A program made the translations under genes and the position numbers. From Nocardioidaceae bacterium (GTDB lineage Bacteria; Actinomycetota; Actinomycetes; Propionibacteriales; Nocardioidaceae), in NCBI GenBank assembly GCA_020438665.1, contig JAGQUE010000042.1, forward strand, positions 4,515-20,069: a stretch of 15,555 nucleotides of DNA, read 5' to 3'. Positions 14,699-15,555 of the stretch are shown piece after piece (the first letter of the stretch is position 1; each line of letters opens with the position of its first letter). The notes below the pieces were generated by a model that searched no databases, was not told where the DNA came from, and was given only the letters and a program-made list of their open reading frames with translations.

Positions 14699-14804
14699 GA
14701 GCGCCTCACGGCGCGCGGCCGCTCGCAGCGGCGAATGTTGGGACCCGGGGCTGCCGCGGCCCGGCGCACCCCCTGAGTCTAGGTCGCGTTCGGTCGCCGG
14801 CCCA

Positions 14805-14909
14805 GGGCTACCGCAGCCAGGGTCACAGCAGCCAGGGTCACGGGAGCCAGGGTCACGGGAGCCAGGGTCACAGCAGCCAGGGTCACAGCAGCCAGGGTCA
14901 CAGCAGCCC
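14805..14909. repeat. Tandem array of a 15-bp unit (6 good copies plus 1 degenerate)
   Basis: Seven head-to-tail 15-bp units. Unit 1 (14805-14819, GGGCTACCGCAGCCA) is diverged. Units at 14820, 14865 and 14880 are GGGTCACAGCAGCCA; those at 14835 and 14850 are GGGTCACGGGAGCCA; the last (14895-14909) ends in CCC. The two variants differ only in the middle three bases. The last unit contains the end of the downstream minus-strand gene, including its TGA stop at 14900-14898, and because the unit is a multiple of three every good unit repeats that TGA in the same frame. No spacers, so not CRISPR. Copy number probably varies between strains. Confidence 0.9.
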
Positions 14910-15506
14910 GTGGTCGAGCTCGACGTGACCGGCGCTCTCGAGCTGCTCGGCCAGCGCGAGCATGCGGCCGGCGTCGTCCCCGGCGTCGGGGTTGACCGGA
15001 AGGCTCGCCCGGCCGGTGGCGACCACGCGGGCGAACGCGGCGGCGCGGAACAGCACGTCGGCGAAGTCGCCCTCGGCGATGCCGCGCAGCACCTGGTCGA
15101 CCATGGCCTTGAGCTCCTCGGGGCCCGGTGGCTCCGCCACGCCCGCCACCACCCGGGCCACCGGCACCCGCAGTCGGCCGGCCTCGAACTGGGCCGCGGC
15201 GCCGGCCGGGTCGGCATAGACCCAGGCCCGGAGGAGATAGAGCCGCCACAGGCAGCCCGCCAGGGAGTCCGCGGGCGCGCCCGCCCACAGCTCGGCGAGC
15301 GTCTCGAGGCCTTCGGCCTCGGCCAGGTGGACGACCCGGTCGGCGACGGCGGCGTCGTCGGCGTCGTGGGCGCCCCGGACGAGCAGGGTCGCCGCCCGCT
15401 CCGCCGCCTCGGACAGACGGTAGGGGTCGGCACCGCCCTCCAGGGCGTCGAAGAACCGCTCCCCCGGCGTCACCGGCCGGTGGTGCGGCCGCGGTTGCTC
15501 GGCCAT
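14898..15506 (-). CDS. Conserved hypothetical helical protein
   Basis: A 202-residue, alanine- and leucine-rich, probably all-helical cytosolic protein that I do not recognise. Visible: a short polar N-terminus, FFDALEGGADPYRLSEAAERAATLLVRG, repeated helix-like segments (VADRVVHLAEAEGLETLAELWAG; LAGCLWRLYLLRAWVYADPAGAAAQF), and a C-terminal part with EELKAMVDQVLRGIAEGDFADVLFRAAAFARVVATG. There is no catalytic motif, signal peptide or clear membrane span. Codon use looks like its neighbours, with strong third-position G/C. The start is placed by TAGGCT 6 nt upstream of the ATG. The last three codons and the stop (GLL and TGA) are part of the 15-bp tandem repeat. Confidence 0.85.
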   Translation of the reverse strand: MAEQPRPHHRPVTPGERFFDALEGGADPYRLSEAAERAATLLVRGAHDADDAAVADRVVHLAEAEGLETLAELWAGAPADSLAGCLWRLYLLRAWVYADPAGAAAQFEAGRLRVPVARVVAGVAEPPGPEELKAMVDQVLRGIAEGDFADVLFRAAAFARVVATGRASLPVNPDAGDDAGRMLALAEQLESAGHVELDHGLL

Positions 15507-15512
15507 CGCTCC

Positions 15513-15518
15513 AGCCTA
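15513..15518 (-). promoter_or_regulatory. -10 hexamer of a leaderless promoter for the last gene
   Basis: TAGGCT on the minus strand is followed by 6 nt and the ATG at 15506, so +1 coincides with the start codon. A GGAG lies within those 6 nt (2 nt before the ATG), too close to act as a normal ribosome-binding site. Beyond it the window ends with about 37 nt in which I see nothing. Confidence 0.5.
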
Positions 15519-15555
15519 CGAGGTGTCACCCGACCGCCAGGTGAGGTTGGTTGAT

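Noticed and set aside
14805..14909. CRISPR array or plasmid-type iterons
   Set aside because: Units are contiguous without spacers, no cas genes are present, and there is no replication initiator or AT-rich region nearby.
14519..15433. Minus-strand frame encoding pentapeptide repeats such as CCDPG and SRDPG across the tandem array
   Set aside because: The repeat period of 15 bp makes any frame look like a pentapeptide protein. Its flanks are low-complexity shadow of the hypothetical gene and the PemK-like gene.
14685..15554. Plus-strand frame with QQPGS/REPGS repeats
   Set aside because: Same repeat artefact on the other strand. The remainder is antisense to the conserved hypothetical gene.
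1..15555. tRNA, rRNA, riboswitch, mobile element or defence system
   Set aside because: No sequence with the expected conserved arms or motifs was recognised by eye, and no transposase, integrase or defence-associated gene is encoded.

Overview
The window is a gene-dense, very GC-rich stretch with almost no non-coding DNA. Gene content points to a high-GC actinobacterium: the coproporphyrin-type haem genes hemE, hemY/cgoX and hemQ/chdC, a DUF3000 gene followed by RNase D, LigC plus a LigD-type polymerase, and TANNNT-type leaderless promoters. From general recall I would place it in or near the Nocardioidaceae, but the genus is an inference. No rRNA, tRNA, CRISPR array, insertion sequence, phage gene or integrase was seen.

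Layout. (1) 1-1505 (-): a DHA2-type 14-helix MFS exporter whose last residues lie beyond the left edge. (2) 1671-4953: a DNA-repair block with ligC (+), a Usp-like gene (+), and, convergent to them, a LigD-type primase-polymerase gene and a DinB/DUF664 gene (-) joined by a GTGA overlap. (3) 5031-5477 (+): msrB, reading away from the polymerase. (4) 5575-10625: haem genes hemQ, hemY and hemE, all on (-), but with a DUF4349 lipoprotein gene and a NYN-LOTUS gene inserted on (+) between hemY and hemE. (5) 10696-12617 (+): DUF3000 and RNase D, overlapping; RNase D appears to start at a CTG codon. (6) 12633-15506 (-): an orphan sugar-type solute-binding lipoprotein, an orphan PemK/MazF-like protein, a 15-bp tandem repeat, and a conserved hypothetical gene whose stop codon lies in the first repeat unit.

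Working together. HemE makes coproporphyrinogen III, HemY (CgoX) oxidises it, and HemQ (ChdC) decarboxylates iron-coproporphyrin to haem b; the ferrochelatase is not in the window. LigC and the polymerase match the mycobacterial LigC/Prim-PolC pair implicated in short-patch excision repair. The order msrB, hemQ, hemY, hemE, DUF3000, RNase D resembles M. tuberculosis Rv2674-Rv2681 as I recall it, so blocks 3-5 look like ancestral core with an insertion at the hemY/hemE junction.

Regulation. Two kinds of start recur. Six genes (ligC, msrB, the NYN gene, DUF3000, pemK, the last gene) have a TANNNT hexamer 6-7 nt before the start codon and no ribosome-binding site, as expected for leaderless mRNAs. 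MFS, hemE, the polymerase, the binding protein and RNase D have purine-rich Shine-Dalgarno sequences. Several perfect inverted repeats lie at promoters or gene ends. I see no convincing new multi-gene defence or mobile system; the most unusual local features are the CTG start, the stop-codon-bearing tandem repeat and the dyad overlapping the NYN gene start.
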